From Streptomyces sp. ISL-43 (GTDB lineage: Bacteria; Actinomycetota; Actinomycetes; Streptomycetales; Streptomycetaceae), in contig NZ_JAGGOT010000019.1 of the NCBI RefSeq assembly GCF_018614195.1, positions 62,001-126,000 of the forward strand: a stretch of DNA of 64,000 nucleotides. The letters run 5' to 3'. The notes below the pieces were generated by a model. That model saw only the letters and a list, made by a program, of their open reading frames with translations, was not told where the DNA came from and searched no databases. Position numbers and translations under genes: made by a program. Below, in pieces: positions 28,029-37,005 of this stretch; within the stretch, counting starts at the first letter, position 1; each line of letters opens with the position of its first letter.

Positions 28029-28427
28029 ATGTCCCTCACCCTTCCCGAGGCCAGGAAGCCCGCGGAAAGCGATGCGGCCCCCGCCGGCGCGCGCGTCGAA
28101 TTCCGGGGCCCGCGCCGCGCGTTCTGCTCCACCGTCGCCCTCGACGGACTCGACCTGGCCATCGAGCCCGGCGAACTCGTCGCCCTGCTCGGCCCGTCGG
28201 GCTGCGGCAAGACCACCGCACCGCGCGTCGTCGCCGGATTCGAGCTCGCCGAGTTCGTCGGCACCATGAACCGCCTCCCCGGACGGCTGACCGGCTCCGC
28301 CGCGGACGGCACGCGGGTCAAGGCCGACCCGCCCTCGCGCGCCGCCGGAGCCCTCGTACGGGGCGCCCGGGCGGCCGTGTGCGTGGCCGAGCGGCCCGTC
28401 CTCGTCGTGGAGAGGGCCGCCTCGTGA
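28029..28427 (+). pseudogene. Polyamine-type ABC ATPase with an internal in-frame deletion
   Basis: 132 residues where about 350 are expected. Residues 1-75 are a normal N-terminus ending in the Walker A motif LLGPSGCGKTTAPRVVAGFE. Directly after, EFVGTMNRLPGRLTG resumes at the C-terminal TOBE-like region of PotA-type ATPases. The Q loop, ABC signature, Walker B and H loop are all missing, so it cannot hydrolyse ATP. The reading frame is intact across the junction and to the stop, which overlaps the GTG of the next gene (GTGA). AAGGAG is 10 bases upstream of the start. Translation may still matter for coupling to the downstream phosphatase. Confidence 0.78.
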
Positions 28428-29089
28428 ACGAACTCGCCGCCGTCCTCTTCGACATGGACGGCACCCTCGTCGACACCGAGACGCTGTGGTGGCGGACCAC
28501 CGAGGAGATCGCGGCCGGCCTCGGCCACGCGCTGACCGACGCCGACGCGCCCGAGGTCGTCGGCCGGGCGGTGGAGGACACCGCGGCACACCTCGTACGG
28601 GTGGCCCGTACGGGCGACACGGCCGCGGTGGCGGCGGCCTTGACCGCAAGCTTCTTCGGCCGGGTCGAGGCGGGCGCGCCGATGCGGCCCGGGGCGCAGC
28701 GGCTGCTGACCGCCCTGGAGCGGGAAGGCATCCCGTTCGCACTGGTCAGCGCCTCGCCGCGGGTGGTCGTGGACTCGGTGGTCGGGGGCTCCCTGGCCCA
28801 TGTCCCCTTCGCCTTCACCCTGTCGGCCGACGACACGGACCTCACGAAGCCGCACCCGGACCCCTACCGGACCGCCGCCGCGCGGCTCGGCGCGGAGCCG
28901 TGGGCGTGCGTGGCCGTCGAGGACTCCCCGGACGGGGCGGCCTCGGCGGAGGCGGCCGGCTGCGGACTCCTGGTGGTCCCGTCCCTGCTGCCGGTCCCGC
29001 CGTCGCCGGTACGCACCTTCGCGTACTCCCTGACCGAGGTCACCCCGGACACTCTGCGGGCCTGCCTGACCGCGCCGCTGGGGGTCTGA
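28424..29089 (+). CDS. HAD-superfamily phosphatase
   Basis: 221 residues. Motif I is LFDMDGTLVDTE (10-20), with the nucleophile Asp and the acid Asp; motif II SAS follows near 110, motif III Lys in TKPHPDPY and motif IV EDSPDGAASAEAAG. Cap domain between motif I and II is helical as in beta-phosphoglucomutase-like enzymes (class C1). The GTG start overlaps the stop of the truncated ABC ATPase by four bases. Probably dephosphorylates a small sugar phosphate or similar. Confidence 0.9.
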   Translation: MNELAAVLFDMDGTLVDTETLWWRTTEEIAAGLGHALTDADAPEVVGRAVEDTAAHLVRVARTGDTAAVAAALTASFFGRVEAGAPMRPGAQRLLTALEREGIPFALVSASPRVVVDSVVGGSLAHVPFAFTLSADDTDLTKPHPDPYRTAAARLGAEPWACVAVEDSPDGAASAEAAGCGLLVVPSLLPVPPSPVRTFAYSLTEVTPDTLRACLTAPLGV

Positions 29090-29198
29090 AGCGGTCGGGT
29101 CTCCGGCCCGGACCCGGCCCCGGGGCGCGGGCGAGGACGGCCGCTTCGCTCAGCCCGCCGGCCGACCCGGGACGTCCTCGAGCCCGGTGGCCTCGCGG

Positions 29199-29678
29199 TC
29201 AGTCGCTCAGGTCGAGGAGGCGCAGGATGCCCTCCACGTACGCCGCCGAGACGGAGCCGGGGGCGCCCGTCGAGCGGCGCAGGCCCGGAAGGCCCGCGCG
29301 GATGTGGGCGGCGCACTGGCCGTACAGGCCGGCCTCGTGCGAAGTGCCGTCGTCCTCGGTGCCGAGCAGCCGCAGCAAAGCCCACAGCAGGGCCTCGCGG
29401 GTCGCCTGCCGGGGCGGGCCGGCGGACCACACGGCCATCAGCGCGCCGCACACCGCCGGGGCGGGGGCCCGCAGCCGGCCGGTGTGGAAGGCGTGGCCCT
29501 CCAACGCGTGGAACGCGGCCGGATGCCCTTCGGCCGCGTCCCACAAGGTGTCCACGAGATGCCCGGCCGGGCGGCCGCAGCCGCACGTGAGGGAGTCCCA
29601 GTCGTGCCGGGAGATCTCCCGGGCGACCGCGTCGGGCACCAGCGGACTGGTACGGGGCTGCTTATCCGTCGTTCTCAC
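29199..29678 (-). CDS. Conserved hypothetical protein
   Basis: 159 residues, mostly alpha-helical, cytoplasmic. An N-terminal segment DWDSLTCGCGRPAGHLVDTL has a CGC pair, and a central ATREALLWALLRLLG helix is conserved-looking. I do not recognise a family. It reads toward the HAD gene and lies 201 bases from the divergent DUF2330 gene. Confidence 0.6.
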   Translation of the reverse strand: MRTTDKQPRTSPLVPDAVAREISRHDWDSLTCGCGRPAGHLVDTLWDAAEGHPAAFHALEGHAFHTGRLRAPAPAVCGALMAVWSAGPPRQATREALLWALLRLLGTEDDGTSHEAGLYGQCAAHIRAGLPGLRRSTGAPGSVSAAYVEGILRLLDLSD

Positions 29679-29879
29679 GGGAGAAGTATGGGATCAGGCC
29701 GGTGGCCGGTCCAGACCGGCCCTCCGGGAGGGTGCGGTGGCCGTGCCCCTGGCAGCCGCGGCCCGTCCCCGCGCCGCGCGGCCACCGGCCCGGCCGCGCC
29801 CGCGTGGCAGGACCGGGCGGCCCTCAGGCGGCGAACACGTGACCGGAACCGGATCGAGGGCGCGGCCGTCCATACCCGC

Positions 29880-30977
29880 ATGTGGATGAAGCCGCCGAAG
29901 AGACGAAGGGCAGGCGTACTGGTGTGCGCGCTGCTCGCGACCCAGCTGGGGTCCCTGATCAGCCCTGCCTACGCCTGCGGTTGCGGGGCGATGGTCCCCG
30001 ACGCCGCCTCCCGGATCGGGGTCTCCCGGGAAGCCTCCGTGGTGCGCTGGGACGGCCGGACCGAACAGATCGCGATGCGGTTCACCGTCGGCGGCGACGC
30101 CAAGCGGGCCGCGTGGATCATGCCGGTGCCGGGGCGGGCCACGGTGCGCCTCGGCGATGCCGGGCTGTTCCCGCAGCTGGCGGACCTGACCGGGCCCGAG
30201 TACCGGACCCGGGGCTATTTCTGGCCCCGCCGGGGCGACTGGCCCTTCACCTCCGACAGGGGGGACACGGCCGGAGCCGCGCCGCCCGGCAGCCGGGAAG
30301 CGGGGGTGGGTGTCGTGGGCCGCGAGCGGCTCGGCGACTTCGACGTCGCCCGCCTCACCGCGACCGACCCGGACGCCCTGCGCGGCTGGCTGGAGGCCAA
30401 TGGATTCAGGCTGCCCGACGGCCTGTCCACCGAGCTGAAGCCCTACGTCGACCAGCACTGGGAGTACGTCGCCGTACGCCTCGTCCCCCGGGAGTCCGGC
30501 GCGGTCCTGCGGGGCACCCTGGACCCGCTCCTGATCCGCTTCGAGAGCGACCGGCTCGTCTACCCGATGCGGCTGTCCAGGCTGGCGAAGTCCGCGCAGT
30601 CCCTCGGCCTGTACGTGCTGGCCGACCACCGCATGGAGCCCGCCTCCCCGATCGGCGGGAGCGCGCCCGAGGTGACCTTCGCCGGACGGATCACCCCGAC
30701 GGGCTCGGTCGCCGAACTCGCGGGCACCGCACCGGTGTTCCTGACGGCGATCGACCAGAGTTTCCCCGTCCCGTCCCGGATCGACGCCGACCACGAACTG
30801 CGCGCCACCGCCGCGGACACCCCGTACCGCCGGGTCGAGTACCGCGACGAACTGCGCACGGCCGCCGGCGTCCCGGTCTGGATGCTGACGGTCGCGGGCG
30901 CGCTCGCGGCGGCGGTCCTGGCGGTACTGGGGCTGCGCGGCCGCCGGCGGGCGGTACGGGAACGCCCGCGCGGTTGA
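29880..30977 (+). CDS. DUF2330 membrane-anchored exported protein
   Basis: 365 residues: signal peptide (about 1-32, cleavage near AYA), then CGCGAMVPD at the mature N-terminus, which is typical of DUF2330 proteins, a long extracellular domain and one C-terminal membrane helix (VWMLTVAGALAAAVLAVLGL) with a positively charged tail. Two ATGs are possible (29880 and 29886). The two Cys at the mature N-terminus are a family feature. Function unknown; the topology puts the domain outside the cell. Confidence 0.8.
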   Translation: MWMKPPKRRRAGVLVCALLATQLGSLISPAYACGCGAMVPDAASRIGVSREASVVRWDGRTEQIAMRFTVGGDAKRAAWIMPVPGRATVRLGDAGLFPQLADLTGPEYRTRGYFWPRRGDWPFTSDRGDTAGAAPPGSREAGVGVVGRERLGDFDVARLTATDPDALRGWLEANGFRLPDGLSTELKPYVDQHWEYVAVRLVPRESGAVLRGTLDPLLIRFESDRLVYPMRLSRLAKSAQSLGLYVLADHRMEPASPIGGSAPEVTFAGRITPTGSVAELAGTAPVFLTAIDQSFPVPSRIDADHELRATAADTPYRRVEYRDELRTAAGVPVWMLTVAGALAAAVLAVLGLRGRRRAVRERPRG

Positions 30978-31037
30978 GCGGGGGCGCGCGGGAGCCGCCC
31001 GTGCCTCGGGGCCCTGCCCGAGCACCGACCCGTGCGG

Positions 31038-31775
31038 TCAGCCTGCGGCGGGCGCCCGTTCCGCCACATCGCGGCGTCCGCGCGTCCGCTCGGCCTCCCG
31101 GGCCAGTGCCGGGGCGCAGATCCACCACGCCAGCAGCCCGGCCCCCGCGCCGGCCACCGCCCCGGCGGCGGTGTCGCTGAGCCAGTGCGCGTGCAGCCAG
31201 GTACGGCTCCACATCATCGCCAGCGTGAAGACGGCGCCGCCGATCCACCAGGCCCGTCGCCGGGCGGCCGGGACGAGCAGGACCCCGACGATGACCACGA
31301 GGAGCGCCGCTCCGGCCGCGTGCCCGGAGGGGAAGGAGCCGTGGTCGACCCGGACCAGCGGGTCGGCCGGGCGCGGCCGGTCCACCAGGTGCTTGAGTGC
31401 CTGGACGACGAGCATGTTGCCGCCCATGTAGACGCCGAAGAGGAAGCCCGCCGACACCCAGCGGCGGCGGACGAGCAGGAAGGACAGCAGGGCGAGCGGT
31501 ACGACGGCTCCCAACGGGCCGCCGAACCAGTTCAGGCCCGCCGCGACCGCCGAGTAGAGCCCCTCGTGCGGCCCGCCCATCCACGACAGCCAGCGCTCGT
31601 CCAGTTCCTGGAAGGGCGGGCGCGCGACGTCCCGCCGTACGACGACGCCGAGCACGGCGGCGATCCCGAGCAGTACGGCTCCGAGGACGAGCGTGCCGGC
31701 ACGCCGGCGGCTCCCGTCCGCTGCGGACGCGCGCACGTCGGGTCTGGCGGGCGGGGCGGCGGGGATCGTGGACAT
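31038..31775 (-). CDS. PAP2-family membrane phosphatase (complete active site)
   Basis: 245 residues, about six membrane segments. All three phosphatase motifs are intact: KHLVDRPRP (128-136), PSGH (149-152) and SRTWLHAHWLSD (190-201), giving catalytic His152, His197 and Asp201. It would dephosphorylate a lipid or isoprenoid pyrophosphate at the membrane. It is a clear paralogue of the protein at 8336-9058, with shared sequence such as MMWSRTW and WLSDT. The perfect palindrome TTACACGTGTAA lies 120 bases upstream. The start ATG at 31775 was preferred over an upstream extension of Pro/His-rich sequence. Confidence 0.9.
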   Translation of the reverse strand: MSTIPAAPPARPDVRASAADGSRRRAGTLVLGAVLLGIAAVLGVVVRRDVARPPFQELDERWLSWMGGPHEGLYSAVAAGLNWFGGPLGAVVPLALLSFLLVRRRWVSAGFLFGVYMGGNMLVVQALKHLVDRPRPADPLVRVDHGSFPSGHAAGAALLVVIVGVLLVPAARRRAWWIGGAVFTLAMMWSRTWLHAHWLSDTAAGAVAGAGAGLLAWWICAPALAREAERTRGRRDVAERAPAAG

Positions 31776-31894
31776 GGCTGTGCCTCTCGCGGCTTGGGGA
31801 GGTGAGGGGTGCGGGAGTGGGGGGTGCGGTGAGGGATGCGCAAGGGGTGCGGGCGCGCAGGTGCGGTCCGGCCCCGGTCGGGAGCCGTTCTTGC

Positions 31895-31906
31895 TTACAC
31901 GTGTAA
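31895..31906. promoter_or_regulatory. Perfect palindromic operator TTACACGTGTAA
   Basis: Identical to the site at 3338-3349. It lies upstream of the PAP2 phosphatase gene and is the only match outside the 3-10 kb region. Confidence 0.6.
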
Positions 31907-31972
31907 TCAGGGACTGTAGCGACGCGCTTCCACCCACCACAAGCCCCCGGCCTGCGACCTAGGACGAGCACG

Positions 31973-33058
31973 TCACAACAGCCCCTGCCCCTCGGCCATC
32001 CCCGGCCGGATGATCGTGACTCCGCCGCCCGGGGCCGTGCCCATCGCGGCCAGGGCCGCCGGGGCCGCGGTCAGCGGGATCGTGGACGTGACCAGGAGGT
32101 CCGGCCGCAGGGCAGCGGAGCGGACCAGTTCCATCAGCGGCGGGTACGCGTGGGCCGCCATCCCGTGGCTGCCGAGGATCTCCAGCTCCCACCCGATGAC
32201 CCGTTCCATCGGCAGCGCCGCGGCCCCCTGGGCCGCCGGCAGCAGCCCGACCTGGACGTGCCGCCCGCGCCTGCGCAGCCCGGCCACCGAGGCCGCCGCC
32301 GTCACCGGAGAGCCCAGGGCGTCGAGCGACAGGTGCGCGCCGCCACCGGTCAGCTCCCGGACCGTGTCGGCCGCATCGCCCCGGGACGGATCCACACAGT
32401 GTGCGGCTCCGAACCGCCGCGCCAGCTCCAGCGCTCCCGGGGCCGTGTCCACGGCCACCACCCGGGCTCCCGCGGCCACCGCGACCATCACGGCCGACAG
32501 GCCCACACCGCCGCAGCCGTGCACCGCGACCCACTCGCCCGCCGCCACCCGGCCCCGGGCGACCACCGCCCGGAACGCCGTCGCGAAGCGGCAGCCCAGC
32601 GCGGCCGCCGTGTCGAACGACAACTCCTCCGGCACGGCCACCAGGTTGACGTCGGCATGCTCCAGCGCCACGTACTCGGCGAAGGACCCCCAGTGCGTGA
32701 ACCCGGGCTGCGTCTGCCGGGCGCACACCTGGTGCTGGCCGGCGGCGCACTCGGCGCAGCTTCCGCACGCGCAGACGAAGGGGACCGTGACCCGGTCCCC
32801 GGCCCGCCAGTCGGCGACTCCGGATCCCACCGCCTCCACCACACCGGCCAGTTCGTGGCCCGGCACGTGCGGCAGCGTGATGTCCGGGTCGTGTCCCATC
32901 CACCCGTGCCAGTCGCTGCGGCACAGCCCGGTCGCCTCGACCCGCACCACCACCCCGCCGGCGGCCGGGGCCGGATCGGCCACCTCCCGTACCTCGGCCC
33001 GCTCCCCGTACCGCTCGAACACCACCGCGCGCACGCCGACCGCCTCCACCCGTTCCAC
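31973..33058 (-). CDS. Zinc-dependent alcohol dehydrogenase
   Basis: 361 residues, MDR superfamily. [13 protein letters not shown] holds the catalytic-zinc Cys, PGHELAGVV the next His/Glu pair, and [17 protein letters not shown] the four structural-zinc cysteines. The nucleotide-binding motif is [10 protein letters not shown] with an NAD-favouring Asp at the end of the next strand (VVAVDTAP). A GTG eight codons downstream (33034) gives the more usual N-terminus [11 protein letters not shown], so the start is uncertain. Substrate probably a short alcohol or aldehyde. Confidence 0.9.
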   Translation of the reverse strand: MERVEAVGVRAVVFERYGERAEVREVADPAPAAGGVVVRVEATGLCRSDWHGWMGHDPDITLPHVPGHELAGVVEAVGSGVADWRAGDRVTVPFVCACGSCAECAAGQHQVCARQTQPGFTHWGSFAEYVALEHADVNLVAVPEELSFDTAAALGCRFATAFRAVVARGRVAAGEWVAVHGCGGVGLSAVMVAVAAGARVVAVDTAPGALELARRFGAAHCVDPSRGDAADTVRELTGGGAHLSLDALGSPVTAAASVAGLRRRGRHVQVGLLPAAQGAAALPMERVIGWELEILGSHGMAAHAYPPLMELVRSAALRPDLLVTSTIPLTAAPAALAAMGTAPGGGVTIIRPGMAEGQGLL

Positions 33059-33122
33059 TCGCTTGTCCGGCCCGGTCCCGGATGCGAAGCTGCCGGGACC
33101 ACCACACCATCAGGGGGAAACC

Positions 33123-33251
33123 GTGACCCGCAAGCGCGCGGCGGCCGCGGCCGTCTCCGTTCTGCTCGCCCTCACCGTCTCCGCGCTCGGCGCGAGCTCC
33201 CAGGCCTACGCGAAGGCCGCCGGGGAGAAGAGGGTCGAGGTCGTCAAGTAG
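33123..33251 (+). CDS. Small exported peptide (42 residues)
   Basis: A GTG start preceded by AGGGGGAAACC encodes a textbook Sec signal (TRKR, then AAVSVLLALTVSALG, cleavage after SQAYA), leaving a mature peptide of only about 12 residues, KAAGEKRVEVVK. No cysteine, no lipobox. The gene sits between a divergent alcohol dehydrogenase and, 45 bases further, the end of a convergent pair of ATP-grasp ligases. It may be a precursor or simply a secreted small protein; function unknown. Confidence 0.6.
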   Translation: MTRKRAAAAAVSVLLALTVSALGASSQAYAKAAGEKRVEVVK

Positions 33252-33296
33252 TCCGCCGGGGATCGAGCCGGGGCGGAGCTACTGGCCGTGGTGGCG

Positions 33297-34097
33297 CTAC
33301 TCGCCGTGGTGGCGCCCGGCCCGGCGCAGAGCCAGTTCCGCCAACGCCTCGGGGGCGCCCGGCTGTTCGCGGATGCCGGGGAAGGCATTGACGTCCACGA
33401 TCAGCGGGGAGCCGTCGGCGGTGGCGATGATGTCCACCCCGTAGACGTCCAGGGAGAAGACCTCGCCGACCCGGCGGGTCAGATCGGCCCAGCCGGCGGG
33501 GAGCCGCGGCAGCGGCAGGGTCGGGCCGCGGCCCTCCGGGGAGAGCTCGGAACGGCGCAGGGCCGCGAAGACCTGGTCGCCTATCGCCCACAGCTTGTGG
33601 TCCCAGCCGCTGTTCGGGGCGAAGTCCTGTACGACCACCGGCTCGTCGGGCCAGGCGTCCACCAGCTCTTTCAGCCCCGCAGCCCCGTCGACCAGCGCCA
33701 CGAGGTCCTCCCGGCGGCTGTGCCGGCTCTTGACGACGACGGGGGCGCGCAGGGTGGCCCCGTCCGCCCACCGCGCGAGGGCGTCGAAGGTACGGGTTCC
33801 CGCGAACGGCAGGCCGACCCGTACGGCGAGCTCGGCCATCAGCGTCCGGTCCTGGCAGAGCGTGGTCGCCGCGGCCGAGTTCACCACCGGTGCCCCGCGC
33901 CGCTCCAGGCGCCGGGCCAGGTCCAGCCCCTGCGGGGTGTGCGCCTTGAGCAGGTAGACGTCGGCCGGTGGTGCGGCGGCCGGGTCCGGTGCGCCCGGAT
34001 CCAGCACCTCGATCCCGTGTCCGGCGGCCCGCAGCAGCCCGGCGGCCGCCGACAGCAGCGGATGCCCGGGGTTGTCCGTGATCAGGCTGATCCTCAT
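33297..34097 (-). CDS. RimK-type ATP-grasp ligase
   Basis: 266 residues. An N-terminal Rossmann-like domain (RISLITDN) is followed by the ATP-grasp core: PVVVKSRHSR supplies the nucleotide-binding lysine, VVVQDFAPNSG the hinge and VYGVDIIATADGSPLIVDVNAFPG the metal-binding Asp/Asn pair. RimK-type enzymes join a carboxylate to an amine through an acyl phosphate. The ATG overlaps the stop of the second ATP-grasp gene by four bases (ATGA), so the two proteins are made together and may act as a pair. Substrate unknown. Confidence 0.85.
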   Translation of the reverse strand: MRISLITDNPGHPLLSAAAGLLRAAGHGIEVLDPGAPDPAAAPPADVYLLKAHTPQGLDLARRLERRGAPVVNSAAATTLCQDRTLMAELAVRVGLPFAGTRTFDALARWADGATLRAPVVVKSRHSRREDLVALVDGAAGLKELVDAWPDEPVVVQDFAPNSGWDHKLWAIGDQVFAALRRSELSPEGRGPTLPLPRLPAGWADLTRRVGEVFSLDVYGVDIIATADGSPLIVDVNAFPGIREQPGAPEALAELALRRAGRHHGE

Positions 34098-35092
34098 CCG
34101 GCGTCCCCCGCCGTGGCGGCCTTGGTGGCCGTGGCCTGGACCGGGATCGACACGGGCAGCCCGGCCCGCCGGGGCAGACCGGTGCCGGAACAGGCCTCGG
34201 CGTCCCTTCCGACCCCGGCGCCGGCTCCTGGGTCCATGACCGTGCCCGCGCCGATCCCGGCGCCCGCCCCCGTTCCGGAGCCGCCGTCGCGCGCGAGTTC
34301 CAGTACCGCACGGGCCACCCGGGCCGCCGCGTCCGGCACCTGACGGAAGCTCGGGAAGTCGTTCACGTCGACGACCACCGGCCCGTCGGGGCCCAGCAGC
34401 ACGTCCACCCCGTACAGATCGAGCCCGTACACCGCCCCGACCCGTGCCCCGATCTCCGCGATCTCGGCGGACAGCGGGACGAGCCGCTCCGGGACCGGGC
34501 TGTCCGGGTGCAGGGGGGAGCGGCGCTCGGTGGCGAAGAGTTCGCCGCCGACCGCGTACACCTTGATGTCGGTGCCGGAGTTCGGCACGTACGGCTGGGC
34601 GATGAGCATGCCCTCGCCGGCCAGTTCGGGGAGCATCGAGGCCAGCCGCCCCGGCGAGGACACCAGGTGCACGGCCCGTCCCGAACTGCCGTCGGCGGGT
34701 TTGACGACCAGCGGGTACTCCGAGGCCGGGATCTCCGCCAGGAGTTCCGGCCGGGCCGCGGCGTACGTCGGCGGCAGGGGCAGGCCCCGCCCGCGCCCGA
34801 TGGCGGCGGCCAGCGCCTTGTCCCGTACGCCCCGGATCGCGCGGGCGTCGTTGACCGTGGTCATCCCGGCCGCGGCGGCGGCTTCGAGCAGGGTCAGCCC
34901 CGGCCCGCCGGACACCGTTTTGAGCACCCAGGCGTCATGGGCGCCGGCATCCACCGCCTCGCTCATCCGCAGCAGCGAACCGCCGGGCCGCAGCACATCC
35001 ACCCGGTGGCCCCATGAGCTCAATTGCCGGACCACCTCGTTCGGCATGCCGTCGTGGCGGTAGTGCTCCTCCACCAGGAAGCAGAGCCTCAT
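34094..35092 (-). CDS. RimK-type ATP-grasp ligase with low-complexity tail
   Basis: 332 residues; about 270 form the same fold as the neighbour, with PLVVKPADGSSGRAVHLV, QPYVPNSGTDIKVYAVG and DLYGVDVLLGPDGPVVVDVN as ATP-grasp landmarks. The last 60 residues are Gly/Ala rich (GTGAGAGIGAGTV and so on) and probably disordered. Starts at ATG 35092 after GGGGAAGG. It leads a two-gene operon with the ligase at 33297. The proteins share the hinge motif PNSG but are otherwise distant, suggesting specialised roles. Confidence 0.85.
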   Translation of the reverse strand: MRLCFLVEEHYRHDGMPNEVVRQLSSWGHRVDVLRPGGSLLRMSEAVDAGAHDAWVLKTVSGGPGLTLLEAAAAAGMTTVNDARAIRGVRDKALAAAIGRGRGLPLPPTYAAARPELLAEIPASEYPLVVKPADGSSGRAVHLVSSPGRLASMLPELAGEGMLIAQPYVPNSGTDIKVYAVGGELFATERRSPLHPDSPVPERLVPLSAEIAEIGARVGAVYGLDLYGVDVLLGPDGPVVVDVNDFPSFRQVPDAAARVARAVLELARDGGSGTGAGAGIGAGTVMDPGAGAGVGRDAEACSGTGLPRRAGLPVSIPVQATATKAATAGDAG

Positions 35093-35219
35093 GGACCTTC
35101 CCCATATTCCCCGGACGTCCGCCGATCCCGTCCGGCGAGTTGTGACGTCACAGGATGTCATGGGCCGCAATGTGATGATCGGTCCGTGTGGGTGGCATCC
35201 GGCAACACCCCGCCCCCGC

Positions 35220-35477
35220 CTACTCGTCCTGCGTGGACGCCGCGAAGGCCGCGTCCCGGACCTCGACCTCCGGGTGCCGGCGCAGCTCCCGCAGCAGCTC
35301 CCGCCACGGCGCCGGCCAGTCGTGCAGGCGGCCGATGGCGGCGGTGAGCGCGGCGGCGAACAGCCCGGCCTCCGGGCCGCCGTCGGACGCGAGGCCGCGT
35401 ACGGTTTCCAGGACGGTCGCGGGAGCCGGCAGCGGGTCCCCGTAGCCGTAGAGGTTCCCGAGTTGGGAAGCCGTCAC
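35220..35477 (-). CDS. Small helical-repeat protein
   Basis: 85 residues from a GTG at 35477; the reading frame is open further but upstream composition turns to Arg/Ser-rich non-coding-like sequence. The core GNLYGYGDPLPAPATVLETV and RELLRELRRHPEVEVRDAAFAAS resembles HEAT or LRV repeats such as those in the protein at 25944. It lies just upstream of, and divergent from, the conservon gene cvnB. An ATG at 35552 giving 110 residues is also possible. Confidence 0.5.
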   Translation of the reverse strand: MTASQLGNLYGYGDPLPAPATVLETVRGLASDGGPEAGLFAAALTAAIGRLHDWPAPWRELLRELRRHPEVEVRDAAFAASTQDE

Positions 35478-35550
35478 ACGGGCGAGCCCCGGCCGGCCGG
35501 ACCGGACGCCGCGGGCACGCAGCCCCGTACGACGGCCGCGCCACGCGATC

Positions 35551-35952
35551 ATGACCGGCTTCACCACCGACGAGACGCTCAACTGGCTCCTGGAAGGCCT
35601 CCTGGAGCGCACACCGGGCGCCCGCCACGCCCTCGTGCTCTCCCGCGACGGCCTCAAGCTGTGCCGGACGCCCGAGCTCTCCGTCGACCAGGCCGACCAG
35701 CTCGCCGCGATCGCCGCCGGCATCCAGAGCCTGTCCCACGGGGCGTCCATCGAGTTCGGCGACGGAACCGGCGGCGTCCGCTCGGCCATGGCCGAGTTCT
35801 ACGGCGGCATCCTGTTCATCGTCGAGGCGGGCGAGGGCGCCCACCTCGCGCTCGTCGCCGACGAGGACGCCGACGCCGGCCTCGTCGGCCACAACATGTC
35901 GGAACTGGTCGAGCAGCTCGGCGAACACCTCATCGCCAGGCCCCGGGGATGA
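35551..35952 (+). CDS. cvnB: Roadblock/LC7 protein of a conservon
   Basis: 133 residues, single roadblock/LC7 domain: ETLNWLLEGLLERTPGARHA, LSRDGLKLC and HGASIEFGDGTGGVRSAMAEF match conservon CvnB proteins. In characterised conservons CvnB, CvnC and CvnD bind the CvnA membrane kinase-like protein, forming a complex likened to eukaryotic G-protein systems. Here the stop overlaps the cvnC start (ATGA). No cvnA lies upstream, which is unusual. Confidence 0.9.
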   Translation: MTGFTTDETLNWLLEGLLERTPGARHALVLSRDGLKLCRTPELSVDQADQLAAIAAGIQSLSHGASIEFGDGTGGVRSAMAEFYGGILFIVEAGEGAHLALVADEDADAGLVGHNMSELVEQLGEHLIARPRG

Positions 35953-36311
35953 GCCGGCCCAGGCCGGGCCGGGACGATTCCCCGGACCGGCTCTACACCC
36001 TCACCGGTGGCCGCGTCCGCTCCGGATCCGACGTCTTCGACCTGGTCACCCTCGTCGTCGCCGAATGCGATCCGGTGCCCGGCATGCAGTCCGAGCACGC
36101 GGCGATCCTGCGGATGTGCCGTTTCCCGACGGCGGTCGTGGAGATCGCGGCCGAGCTCGGGCTGCCGGTGTCGATCGTACGGATCCTGCTGGCCGACCTG
36201 CTCGGCACCGGACGGATCAGTGCCCGCCACCCGCGTACCGCGAGCTCGGCGTACAGCCTTCCCGACCCCGACATCCTGGAGCAGGTGCTCGTTGGACTCC
36301 GCAATCTCTGA
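35949..36311 (+). CDS. cvnC: DUF742 protein of a conservon
   Basis: 120 residues with a winged-helix-like DUF742 domain: RLYTLTGGRVRSGSDVFDLV and LPVSIVRILLADLLGTGRI are diagnostic. Start ATG overlaps the cvnB stop by four bases; its last 20 bases overlap the TTG start of cvnD. Confidence 0.9.
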   Translation: MSRPRPGRDDSPDRLYTLTGGRVRSGSDVFDLVTLVVAECDPVPGMQSEHAAILRMCRFPTAVVEIAAELGLPVSIVRILLADLLGTGRISARHPRTASSAYSLPDPDILEQVLVGLRNL

Positions 36312-37005
36312 CGCGACGATCCCCGACGCCGCGTCGACGAACACGTCCGAACCGCTCCAGCCCCGCAGGGAACTGCGCAGCACCGCCGACAACGGACTGA
36401 AGATCGTCATCGTGGGCGGTTTCGGCGTCGGCAAGACCACCATGGTCCGCTCGGTCAGCGAGATCCGCCCGCTGAACACCGAAGAGACCATGACCAAGGC
36501 CGGCGAGAGAGTCGACGACGTCGACGGGATCGCCGGGGTCGCCGGGAAGAGCGCCACCACCGTGGCCTTCGACTTCGGGCGCATCACCCTCGACGCCCGC
36601 AACGTGCTCTACCTGTTCGGCGCCCCCGGCCAGGAGCGGTTCTGGTTCCTGTGGGACCGGCTCTTCTCCGGCACCCTCGGCGCGGTCGTCCTGGTCGACA
36701 CCCGGCGCCTCGCCGACTCCTGGTACGCCATCGACCGGCTCGAACACCACGGCACGCCCTTCGTCGTGGCCTGCAACGACTTCGGCGGACCCGAGCACAC
36801 CCCCGAGCAGATCCGCGCCGCCCTCGACCTGCCGGCCGCCGTCCCGCTGGTGTTCTGCGACGCCCGCTCCCGCGAGTCGAGCAAGCACGTGCTGATCTCC
36901 CTCGTCCAGCACCTCCAGACGGGCGCCCAGCACCGGCCTCCGTCGAGCCTTCCGTCGAGTACCCCGTCGAGCCCCCTGTCCCAGACCCCGGAGCCCACCC
37001 CGTGA
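36292..37005 (+). CDS. cvnD: Conservon GTPase
   Basis: 237 residues. G1 loop VGGFGVGKTT (41-50), a G3-like APGQERFWFLW and G4-like NDFGG follow the pattern of conservon small GTPases (ATP/GTP-binding proteins of the CvnD family). The TTG start within the end of cvnC is the only in-frame start that leaves the G1 loop with a usual N-terminus; it should be checked. The C-terminal 20 residues are a Pro/Ser tail. The stop overlaps the GTG of the P450 remnant by three bases. Confidence 0.88.
   Translation: MDSAISDATIPDAASTNTSEPLQPRRELRSTADNGLKIVIVGGFGVGKTTMVRSVSEIRPLNTEETMTKAGERVDDVDGIAGVAGKSATTVAFDFGRITLDARNVLYLFGAPGQERFWFLWDRLFSGTLGAVVLVDTRRLADSWYAIDRLEHHGTPFVVACNDFGGPEHTPEQIRAALDLPAAVPLVFCDARSRESSKHVLISLVQHLQTGAQHRPPSSLPSSTPSSPLSQTPEPTP

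Noticed and set aside
33123..33251. Lasso or lanthipeptide precursor.
   Set aside because: No Cys, Ser or Thr in the mature part, and no matching maturation enzymes; only the ATP-grasp link is considered.
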